Assembly (NCBI GenBank): GCA_021904315.1
Contig: CM038912.1
Span: 24,402,949-24,466,948, forward strand
DNA from: Sphagnum magellanicum
Taxonomy: Eukaryota; Streptophyta; Sphagnopsida; Sphagnales; Sphagnaceae
Reading direction: 5' to 3'
DNA: 64,000 nucleotides
The notes beneath the pieces are model-generated. The model searched no databases, was not told where the DNA came from, and saw only the letters and a list, made by a program, of their open reading frames with translations. Both the position numbers and the translations under genes were made by a program. Below, piece by piece: positions 33,691-44,415 of the stretch (positions are counted from its first letter, which is position 1; each line of letters opens with the position of its first letter).

Positions 33691-36600
33691 TTTTTACTGG
33701 CAAAATTTTGTCAAAGGAGCACTCATATTTTAGCTCCTTCTCTTTCGTTAAAGAAAATCCTAAACCCACCCAAAAAAACCTTGATCATGAAAGTAAAATG
33801 CATTATTTAGATTAACTACCTACATTGTAATCAAACCTAGGAGTTGTCAACTAGATTATACCATAAACAAGCAAAGCAAATAAATAGCAATTCAAGTTTT
33901 GAACCTCTCAAGGTTGCCCTCAAAATCCCAAAATTTAACCATTGGGGTCAAAAATTAAATTGGTGTTTATTATGTATTAAAATATTTCTACCTTTTTTAA
34001 TGATAATAAAAATATTAAATAATGAAATTAAAGTCTCGTAGTACCTTTACCATTTTTGCAATAGATTGTTAAATAATTAATTAAATTTTAAATCTTAAGT
34101 TTGGCACTTGATTTTTTATTTCTAAAATTTTTAGCAAGTAATGGATATAAATAATAATAAATGCAATATACCCAGTGTTATGGAACAATTTAATGTGTCT
34201 AAACCAGTTCAATGTTAAAACCTTGTCCTTGGAGGTTTGGGGTTCAGACCCTGACAGTGGATGTCTTGGATTTCAAAACCTAACAATGAAATTTTTTTTT
34301 TATTAAAACTTCAACACAAATAAGAAATAATTTTTCAAATTTTTGGATATACGAAAAATAATTTAATTTATGCTAAAATGGTAAAGGTACTATGATAGTC
34401 CATGTTTATATTTATGTTAGGGTGAAAGCACAGTCAATTATACATTTTGTGATCCTTGTTTAAAAAAATGTAATTTGTAATCATAAACTAAACTTTAACA
34501 AATTAAATCTAAAAATGTTATTTGATCAATATGAACATGATTTTCACATTTATGTCAATGATATTGAAAAATCACGTGTTTCAATTATTTTAAGTAAATT
34601 TTCCAAAAATTGCAAGCAAAAAGTTTTTACTTTGCAGGTTGTCTAATGAAACAAAACAGGCTTCATGTAAATCAATATTGGATTTTTTAGTTTTCATGGT
34701 TGATGGCAATCTGAAATTTATTTATGCACATACAACTTATGATGTAAGTGTAATAACATCTCAATCCTCTAATGTAAAAGTAATTTTAAACACAATTTCA
34801 TTAATCAATTTCAAAAATATTTTTACCTGCTTTTAATACATTAAAGTTTTTCAAACTTTGTATACAAACATAGTGTAAACTCAATATTTAGTGCCCATAA
34901 TGGTTTCACAATGATTAAAGATGAAAACACATTATAGGAAGGCCAAAATTGTTGTCAAATTGTATTTTTTTAAGGCTCTCATGTTTGAACTTCAACCATG
35001 TCATTATTATTAAGGATTTTCACAATGTTTTGCATATTATGGTAGGTCAAAACCCAAAGAAATCAAATGCTAAAAAAACTACATTTTTTTATTTCATATG
35101 ATGTGATGTTAGAATATATTTGTGCCAAAAAAGAAAATATCGCAATGTATTAAAAAATGCAAGTATACTCAAGATTGAAATGATTTTTAATCTTTATGAA
35201 AGTTGTAATATCTACTAAACATTGTGATTCCATATGATTGGAATAAGTTTGTGGGCCATGTGAAAAATTTGATAATTATCATATCACATGTGGGTGTTTC
35301 TCAAGGTGATGACCATAAGTATGTGGTAAATTAAAATTTTGATAAACAATTAATTTCAAATGAAAGATGGCAAGTAAATGAGGTGGGACAAAAATTTTAA
35401 TTTATTTCAAATGGTTTTTGGTTCATTAGTTCAAACCAAATGTAAGGGTACAACCAACCATATTACCAAAAATTTAGTGCAATCCAAAAAAACAAATGGG
35501 CTCTATAATATTGCATATAGCATAAATATACCCATTATTCCTTGAATTTAGTCAATTAAATTAATTTTTAAAAGAATTTAAATAACATTAACTATGTGAA
35601 AATCAAAATATCAAGCCCAAACATTAAAATGAAACCCAAAATTAAATGCAACACATTTTGCAAGTGTATTTTTTACGCACATGTCATGAAGTTGGGTTTA
35701 TTGGAAAAAGTCTGCCTCTTCACCTTAGAATACGATAAAAATATTATAATGTTTCATGTTTGAGCACTAAGTTGTGTTTATAAGAACATAATGTTCAATC
35801 AACTCACCAACCAATTATTGGATATTTAATTTGCAATGGTGGATTGACCTAAAGCAAGAAGCTTTGGGTTTTTTCCTTACATTTCAACATTTCAAATAGA
35901 TAATTTATTTTGTTAAATCGATTTTTTCCAGAAATAATTTAATTATTGTCAAGTTTGAAAAGGTATTATGGCATGAACATTCACTTGTCTTTCTAATAAC
36001 ATAACTAGAGGTGAATTTTACTATCATTCAAATTTTTTTCATCCATTGACACTCCCTCTTAATGAATTTCTCTTTTAAAACAATTTGTCTTCTCACTACA
36101 CTTCTTTGTTACATGTGACTTTGTGGTTCAATAATTTTCTTCCTTAAGCTGACACCATATTTTTCACAATAAAAAATATGTTTAAACTTTGGCACACCTT
36201 TCATGAGAATATTTGTGAATATATCATCAAAGTTACAATATAACAAGGTAATGTCATTATTTTTTACTTTCTTTTTTAAAATGCATTTCACTATGAAATC
36301 ATTTTACCATAGCTTGATTTACAGAAGCTCTTGGAAGCATGTGATTTCCATTCTAAGGAACTTAGGGTTAACGAATCTTGAGCAAGTGTTGAGCTTGATA
36401 TCATTTGGTTTTTTCCCTTGTTTTTTTAAAAGCTCATAATTCTTTTAGCAATTTGTCACTTTCATTTCACAACAGAAAATTTGTCATTATTATCATGTCT
36501 ATGACTTGAACTTCTATGCAATTAACTTACTATATATGGCCAGATGCAAAATTCAATATATATTTTAAGACTTCACAAATTTTTTCATGGGGATGGCTTT

Positions 36601-37599
36601 GTACAAGGAAGGCATTTTTCATATGGTCATAACCAGCTAGCTACCTTGGCAAGTTGATGTGCAATAGATTCAAAATTTAGGGAAACTTTGATTTGTTTCA
36701 AATTTAATAGATTTTCTTATTTTTGGGTGAATTGCACCTGTGCCTCTAATCTGAAATCCAATTTGCAACTTGGCACACTCACTTTTGTCCAAGTTTCCAC
36801 ATTTGCCCAAAAGTAGACAATAAACCTTAGGTGGAGGTGACAATCAACAAGTATCATGCATGCATGACTTGGAGACCACCCTTCTCTTTGAAATGCACTG
36901 TGTTATGGGTGCCTAAACTTCCCAAACCCACTTGCATCATGTCCTAGTTTTGTCGTCAATGGAACTTATGGCGATCTAACAAAAATTGCAAAAGCAACAA
37001 GAAAACATAAAATAACGTAGAGGACACTGAGATGCATAGTGTTGGGAAATCCAGAGCCCCCTTCCTCATTGAAAAGATGGAAATAAATATTCAGCAAACC
37101 AACAAAGGAAAGATTAGTTGAGAAAACTTGAGCATGGGTTGGGTTTGCTGCATCAAATATGATGGGCATCATCAACAAAACAACGTGTGATGGAAAACTA
37201 GACAATGTTGTATGAACCTATGTAATAGGATAGGCATCCAAAGAGAAAGGAAATATAATTGATGTATAAACAGATAGCAAATGGGCTTAGAAGAACCACT
37301 GGACTTGTTCTTTAAAAGATGGGTAGGCACCAAGTCAAATCTAGTATGTTCATAACCAAAATTTGGATTGATACATCTTACTCACTATTAGCCTCAGATG
37401 GGTGATATCATCACATGTACCTTACCCACAACATGCGAGCCCGCTACCTTGTAATTATGTTTGAAGTTTTTCCAATGACCATTATTTTTTACAAGATTTT
37501 ATGTTCCAATAACATTCAAATTTTGGATAAGATTTGACACTTCAAATCTTTACAATGAATATTCAAAACTGAAGCCCTTTTTTTGTGTGAAGGTTAAAG
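33691..37599. other. Long AT-rich region without recognised genes
   Basis: Only short frames; no domain, no long repeat and no second copy in the window. 36960-37205 has an 79-residue minus-strand frame without recognisable features. Confidence 0.5.
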
Positions 37600-38990
37600 G
37601 AATATAATACTTATGCTTGCAAGTACCATGTGGAAATGGTGGAGTTGTTAAAGGGATTTAACAACATGTCGACATTTAGTAATGGAATTCATGGTTGAAA
37701 TTGTGACTATTGTTGTGATGTATGTTGTGGCTCAGCCCCTGGGTAATGTATGGTTGATTCTTGCCAGTTTTCAGGACTTGCAAATATGTGGAGCTTCAAC
37801 TTATGCCCCAATTTGCTAAAGTCTAATTAGTTTCACCCAAATTGCCTAAAAGGTCATTTTGCATATTGTGGCATAAACATGTTGATCACATGCCCATGTG
37901 AAGGGGACAAACAATTTGGACTATTGATGCAATAGAAGTCATATGAAAAGGTTCTACATGCAAAGACCAAAATTAGTGAAGTAACTTTGTTTGATGCTGT
38001 TAATACAAGGAGACAATTCCCCATGTATTTTTGGACTACATGAGGCCCAAGTTATAAAAATTATTGGTACACAATTATGTTGTTTGGTTTCAAAATCAAT
38101 AGTACACAGTTTGTTTGAATACATTCCCACATGATTCCATCCTGTCCATGGTGGACTTTGTTGAAAATTACACCTTTCAAGAATTTAATGAAATTTCAAA
38201 AATGCATTGGCATTCATTTCAAATTTCAATTTTGGTTCACATCTATTACTAGTGGAATACCAACTATATTGACAATCCTATACATGGTGAGGAAACTACT
38301 TAATGAATATCATTACTATATTTTAGATGATAGTGCACGTGACACCCTATTTGTTCAACATTATTTTGAACTCCATTGGTTACATTTGACTTCAAGAGGA
38401 ATTTACTTTAATGATTGTTTAGTTTGGTAAGATGGTTATGCTACCTAGTTCAAATCAAGATGTGCTTGGTACCATGTTGCAGGGTACCTCTCATTATAAC
38501 CACCTCTTTTGCGTTTTTAGCAACTTAAACTTCTATGAAGCTACATTTTAGTTGTTTTTTATTTCATGTTGGTGTGCATGTTGTTTAAGTATTAGTCTAA
38601 AACTAGAATCCAAAACTTGTTACCACCTTTGTGTCGCATGGTTTAGTTTTTTTTTGTTTCCAATCATAGTAAGGCAGTGCATGATGGGGCCAGTGCAGTG
38701 CTAAAGCAAAAGATTTGTAAGGAGTAGCTATTTATGAACTCACATTTAAGGCTACAAAATGTAAGTGACATTGTGGCATTTTGTGATAGGCATAAAACAT
38801 AAGAACATGTTGCTTACCATAATTTGTCAAAAAGAATTTTCAAAGTCCATGTAAAAAATCATTGTCAAGATTATAGTCCATAATGCTCAATTTTGAAAGT
38901 CCATATCTCTTGTGTTATTCTTGATTATGAAAATCTAATAAATGGAATAGATAGATATTCAAGTTGGTATCCTCCAATTAAATCCCTATA
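37600..38990 (+). pseudogene. Decayed transposon-like coding region, family not named
   Basis: Shifting plus-strand frames give peptides in an order that looks like one protein: DFVENYTFQEFNE then KMHWHSFQISILVH (from about 38153), YHYYILDDSARDTLFVQHYF (about 38310-38370), then a degraded DG...QFKS...YHVA region (about 38430-38500), and DGASAVLKQKICKE with LRLQN..DIVAFCDRH (about 38690-38790). I recall such a series (an aspartate-rich core followed by a DGA..LK block) from transposon-derived plant proteins, but cannot name the family. Stops and frameshifts are frequent. A search is needed for a firm name. Confidence 0.35.
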
Positions 38991-39572
38991 GAAAAAAAAT
39001 AATTTACCTATAAAATATGGTCATTAAAATGACAAGCATTTTGTAATTTTTTTCAAAAAGTCCAAAAATTGGTCCAGTTATTCTAGCACCCACCTATAAG
39101 AATGTTGTTGCTTCCCCCTAAACATGGTTGTAATGTTATTGTGATGCCTACTTGGAAGAGAACTACAATTGTCAAATTGAATTGTCATCCACTACACTTT
39201 ATTGCAAAGCCGTGTCCATCAATAATGCATTTCCATTGCAAAAATATTAATTAGGTCCCTACTATTCAACCATATAATTCCTCTTGTTGCACAAATATTT
39301 TGGTGTTTGCAAAAATCAATATGACAACTATATGATGCCCTTTCATAAGTTGCCATAACATAAGGGTGAATGCATGGTACAATGACTCAATATTGGCAAA
39401 AATTACACTCCCTATAAGTCCATACAAGATTTTTTAAAATGATTCAAATGGACATGGTTGTTACTCTAAAAAATGTTATTATTTTAATCTTTGAATAATA
39501 CATGTTCAATCATTTACAAACCTTCTCAAATCTACGTGAAAACTTGTATTTAATGTAGTTGATGTCGTTTTT
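38991..39572. other. AT-rich DNA, no gene seen
   Basis: No frame, repeat or terminal structure recognised. Confidence 0.4.
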
Positions 39573-39683
39573 CACTACTACAAAATGTGGGTGCAATTCA
39601 CTAGTTCCCGTTTAATAGACCAATGAATTCATTCGAAATCCAGTGAAATCATTTGGCGTACAAGGACACCTTTTGTTGTAGTG
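39573..39683. mobile_element. Tiny CACTA-type MITE (111 bp)
   Basis: Starts CACTACTACAAAA and ends TTTTGTTGTAGTG, a 13-bp inverted repeat with one mismatch, matching CACTA/EnSpm ends. A 3-bp target duplication, ttt, flanks it (39570-39572 and 39684-39686). No coding capacity. Confidence 0.7.
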
Positions 39684-40604
39684 TTTAAATTTGGGAGTTC
39701 TAAAAGGAAAACCCACAAAGTCCATATGAATAATCTTCCATGTAAAACTTTCAAAAACATATGTTTTTGGGACAAAGAAATTGAAAAAAAAACAAAAACT
39801 GTAACTCATACAAATTTATGAAAATATGGTCAAGTTTTTTTTCATTCCAAAGTCCTTAACTATTAAACGTTCAAAGTTTTCAAAGAAAATATCCTTCATA
39901 TGAATTTATCATCTTGTATTACATTATATATTGAATGCCAACAACAAATTTGGAACGTGAATCAATATAATTTTTTTTCACTTTGTGATGTTATAATTAG
40001 ACAACCAATCCATATTTTTCTCTTCATAATGAAATTGTTGGTTGAAATGCAAATCCCCATTAATAGATCTAAAAATATATTAAGCACCGTAAACATTTGA
40101 ATAAGGGCACCTAGGGAAAAAACACCGTTTCGTCACAAAGGTGAGCCATTGTAGCTTGCATCTACCCATCATGGTCCTTTTTAATCAAATGAATATATGT
40201 TGAACCTTTTTTGGGGATGGTTAATTTGAGACATTTGATTATAATTTTTTAATTATGTTTTATTTGATAAGTAGTCAAATGTTTTTGTCAATGTGTATTA
40301 ACTTTTATGCAATCCAATCTAATTACTAGAAGCTTTCATTAAGGGGGTTCTTCACAAATTTGAATGAAAGAAATCCCATTGGATTTTCTCCAATTATTCT
40401 CACCCCTTATACAAATTAGGTTTACGTTACATGATACTTGTCTTTTACTTATGATTGAATGGATAGTAGCTACTTTGGTATTCCCTTTGTATTTCATCAT
40501 CAAGGTGGATAGTACCCCAATGGACTTACATGTTTTACCCATTAATATATATTTTACCAAGTCCTATGTAATTTGGAATACATAGGTATTGTTGGTTTTC
40601 CACT
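39684..40604. other. AT-rich DNA, no gene seen
   Basis: Short opposed frames at about 40340-40585 only; no recognised function. Confidence 0.4.
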
Positions 40605-40960
40605 TCAAATACCCCTGCACTGGTACACACATTCATGACCTATAGAAATGTGACACAGCTTGGCTCCACACATGATTGCCACATTTGTCCAGGCAATGAT
40701 GATGCTTCTGCCATTGTCCACACTTGCCTCCACATGTTCAATAATCATAGGATTCCACAAGAGACCACGTTGCATGTGGGCATCTTGCTGTAAACCCTCT
40801 GAGCATAGCTCCCACATTTCACACCATGTCAAAATTAGGGGTCTGTTGTTTCCAAAAGCAAATCAGCAACAGAAAGAATTGACACATTGTTCAAGAGCCA
40901 TGCTATCTTGAATTGCTTACGTTTAGTATTTATGCCAACACTGAGAACATCCATTTTGTG
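40605..40960 (-). pseudogene. PPR protein pseudogene, copy 2 (hAT empty site)
   Basis: Aligns with 11365-12110 of copy 1 without the hAT-type insertion; the target ctgtaaac occurs once, at 40788-40795. PPR-like peptides on the minus strand include QQDAHMQRGLLWNPMI in broken frames. A minus-strand frame runs from ATG at 41113 to about 40835 and may be the original N-terminal part, which copy 1 has lost. The 3' half present in copy 1 (11140-11360) is missing here. Confidence 0.65.
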
Positions 40961-41641
40961 AGCAATCCGATCCTTCAGTTGGCCTCTGGTTGTTCTATGG
41001 AGATTTGCACTCAGATCTTGATGTTTTCGCATGCCGGTTTCTGTTGCGACATCACCATCAGGGCTGTGGTTTGGCGGATCGATTGAGCAGATGCACTCTT
41101 GCCTCTGATTCAATCAAGAACGTCTTGAGAACTCCGAGTTTCAGGACAATTCGGACATTGAGAAATGAAGAAACTCTGTTCAAGAGAATCTCCGTCCGGA
41201 GGAAATAGTTTCGAAGGTCGTCGTACTCCACACTCGCAGGCTACTACTAGGTACCTTGCCTCCTTTTCAATGGTGGATACACCCTAACGTGAGCGAGTAG
41301 GGTCCATGTCCTTTTCTTTTCCCTCCGCGCACGGAGAACGTGGACTTCCCACGCCTTTTGATCAGCCATTCGCTGCGTCCCATTCTCGCTAGGGTGGCCC
41401 TCACGGGAAGCATCTGATTGCTTGCATGCTATGGTTACTCGAGGATTCGACTCCACCTTTTTTTTAGTAGAAAATCCGACCTTAGAAGCGTAGTACTTGA
41501 GAAATTGCATCAGGATGATCCTGCTGAGATCACTTGCCCTGTTTTCTACCGCAAACCCTTGTTAAAATATGATCTCACAGATACCGAATAATGCCGAGAC
41601 GGTTGCAGAATCTGATCCCATTTTACGCAGTCGAGCACACA
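40961..41641. other. GC-richer segment between the PPR copy and the ANK-PGG tail, origin unknown
   Basis: Base composition stands out from the AT-rich surroundings. A 73-codon plus-strand frame (40990-41208) and opposed minus-strand frames are present, but none has a recognised domain. It has no second copy in the window. Confidence 0.4.
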
Positions 41642-41767
41642 GGTGGAATAATTTGCGTGGTCACTCTTGCAAAAATGATATGGAAACTGTCAACCCCAAT
41701 TCGCATGCGATTCCTAAAAACTTCAACAACAATGACAGCTGGCGGTCATGCAACTGGTTTACCATGA
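41642..41767 (+). pseudogene. Orphan 3' end of a fourth ANK-PGG gene
   Basis: The last 41 codons of the PGG domain, including ATLAKMIWKLSTP-like helix 4 and the tail GGHATGLP then TGA, are intact and match gene 1 (14910-15036). Everything upstream of helix 4 is missing and replaced by unrelated sequence; the 3' flank of genes 1-3 is also absent after the stop. It is a fragment, not a gene. Confidence 0.85.
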
Positions 41768-42764
41768 ATTTTTTATCCAATGTTTATAGTCTGTACACAA
41801 TTTAGGGTTATTCAAAAAAAATTCAAAATAAAATTTAACCTTTAATTGTAAAAATATATTAATTTTAACATAAAAGTTATGCAACCAACTATTTTTGTGT
41901 TTATTTAATGGAGGGTTAATGCAGGAAAATTTTATTGCATAAAAAAGTTTTGACTCAACATTTTAGGGTTCATTTGTATAGGTTTGCTTAATTTTTCAAA
42001 TTTAAGCCTATGTATCCATTATGTTGTAATGTTTACATAATTAATTAATGGTTTATGCAAACAAAATTTACAAATTAGGTTAAGGGTTTTTTTGGTCATT
42101 TATATGAAACTATTAGTTTCTAGATGAGGGTTACGATTCCATTAGTTCAAATGTTTACATAATTTAAGGTTGATGCAATCGATTGTGTAAGAATTATGTT
42201 GACCTAGAATTGGACATTTGCATTAGATATTGACAATGTGGGTATTGTAATTTTTCAAACTTTTTGGTTGCCCTTACCTAGGTGGTGAGTGAGAAAGTAT
42301 TTATAATACTTGCATCTTCCAACCTTTCGATGACCTAAATATAATTGGTAGCAAAAATTATCTAGGGGAATTGTAAGGATTTGAATTATTCTCATTTCAA
42401 TTTTGTAAAGATGCCCCATTTCAAGATGAGGGAATTACGGAAACTTGGTCCATTGTCATTCAAATCTCATCACATCACGATTGGTCCAATGTATGCAATG
42501 TCATTAGTCATAGTTTTGCCATTGTGATGAGAAATACTTTTTTTTTTTAAAAGTAAAATAAAAGTATGCAAGTATTGCATTTGAAGCATAAAATTTTAGT
42601 TGGATTTCTTATGTTTAAAGCAATACCCAAATATTGCGCATAAAATATCCATTGTTAATGGTATAAAAAAATACAATGATTGTTTTGAATTTTGCTATAA
42701 TTAGAAGACAAATAAAGAAACTAGACTTGTGATTTTGAAAAAAAATAGAATTGTAGAAAGAGAA
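41768..42764. other. AT-rich DNA, no gene seen
   Basis: Contains a few TGCAAGTATTGCA / CAATACCC words (42570-42640) related to the degenerate repeats at 7168 and 10800. Confidence 0.4.
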
Positions 42765-43312
42765 ATAATTCTTTAGCCAAAAGATAAGAATTTAGCCAAA
42801 AAAAGATATAGGTTTCGATAAGATATAAAGTTTTAACCAAGAAAAGATAGAGGTTTTGTCAAAAGATAAAAATTTCACCAAAACGAAGCAAAAGTTTAAC
42901 CAAGAAATGATCAAGGTTTTGCCACAAGATAAAAGTTTAACCAAGGAGAAATAAGAATTTAGTCAAAAATATATATGAATTTTGCTAAGAGATAGAAGTT
43001 TAGTCAAAAAAAGGTTTTGCCAAGAAATAAAAAATTAATGAATAAGAGGCATAGGTTTTGCTAAGAGATAGAAGTTTAACTAAGAAGAGAAATAAGTTTT
43101 GCTAAGAGATAAAAGTTTAGCTAAGAAAAAATAATAGTTTTGCCAAGAGATAAAAACTTAGCCAAGAAAAGATAAAAGTTTTGTCAAAAATTAAAAATTT
43201 AGCCAAAAAAAATTTAACCAAGAAAAGATATAAGTTTTGCCAAGGGATAAAAGTTTAGCTAAAAAAACAGTTTAACCAGAAATAAATATATGTTTTACCA
43301 AAAAACATTAGG
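42765..43312. repeat. AAAGTTTAGCCAAG-type minisatellite, array 2
   Basis: The longest of the three arrays. Units alternate TTTTGCCAAGAGATAAAAG and TTTAGCCAAGAAAAGATA. Followed, as in array 1, by a GGTAGG-rich stretch (43313-43400). Confidence 0.8.
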
Positions 43313-43574
43313 TAGATAAAGAATTAGTTGTTAGTTCGTAGGCAGGGCTAAGATGTTGGTCAGTAGGGTAGCTAGGTGGGAGGGTAGTATGGAGGTCAGG
43401 GTTGAGAAAAAAATAGCAACAAAAAAAATGGTCAAAGGTCAGCAACCAAAAAAGATTGACTGTAGTAGAATGTTGGTTAACGTAAGGTAAAAAGGCAGAT
43501 GAAAAACACAGCCCATCCCATAGACAGAATGACCAACTGGTGCAGTCATGGGGGCTGGTTCTCTCTGGCTATCA

Positions 43575-43905
43575 AAGTCGTCCTGGAACCCAATGGTCAG
43601 AATGTATTCCAGGCCATTCCAGATTTAATTTGTTGTTCTTGTTCAGAGTTTTCCCTGCAGCTTCCACTTTTGTGATGCCTATGCCACAGGTGATTATCAC
43701 AACTGACTTTTCGAGTACCACACACTGTAACCCTTTCTTTGATTCCAGCTTCTGCACTAGTTGGTACTCTTTAAAGTCAACAACAACTAACATACTAAAG
43801 AGTACCGACTAATGTGGTAAATAATGTCCCCACCCCACCTGTCATGGACTTCAGTGGCATCACCCCCACCCCCCCCCCCCCCCGACCAACCTTGCAAAAT
43901 TGCAA
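43575..43905 (-). repeat. Inverted-arm element, right arm only (upstream of gene 3)
   Basis: Matches 21700-22040. The left arm and core are missing here: the minisatellite flank joins directly to the right arm near 43575. Contains a minus-strand copy of the small conserved frame (ATG at 43793-43791) and a poly-C tract at 43863-43883. Confidence 0.75.
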
Positions 43906-44415
43906 GAGTTGTCCATTTGATATGTATTCAGATGGAATTGTCATTTGCTTATTACCAGTAGGTACCCAAGAGTTTTCCCCACCTGGGAAAAAACAATTTG
44001 GAAAAATTAGAGATTTTCGTTTTTCAGTGGAAATGCAAGGAAAAAAACACGCTAATTTTTTGGAAAATCCGCAAGTTCAGCTTCTGACAAAATTATAAAA
44101 ACCCTGCTTACAACACTATTTTGGGTTTGTGGAACTTGAATGAAGTACCATTGGACACGTATTTGGGTGTGGAAAATGTACTTGATGAATATGAGAAAAA
44201 AATTGAAAAGGTACAAAGCTCATCCCCCTTTAATTTTAAACGTGTTATTGTCAATTGATTTAACTGTTCCATCCTACTGTCAGGGGCTAGTGAATCACTT
44301 TACAACTTCTGGCATTTCCGGCAATTCTCAAGAGAAGATTGAGTGGTGAGTAGCAAAATCGGAAGTCTTCACTTCACCTCTCTTTGTTAAAGTAGCGGTC
44401 TTACCTTACCTGACC
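43906..44415 (+). promoter_or_regulatory. Upstream region of gene 3
   Basis: Homologous to 22051-22646 upstream of gene 2, with a deletion of about 65 bp near 44310 that removes part of the segment shared with gene 1. TATAAAA at 44094-44100. Confidence 0.35.
44094..44100 (+). promoter_or_regulatory. Candidate TATA box of gene 3
   Basis: TATAAAA in the same context as 22244-22250, about 320 bp before the ATG. Confidence 0.3.

Noticed and set aside
37020..37110. A retroelement LTR edge suggested by TGTTGGGAAATCC and a nearby purine tract on the minus strand
   Set aside because: No second LTR, no coding region and no target duplication could be found.
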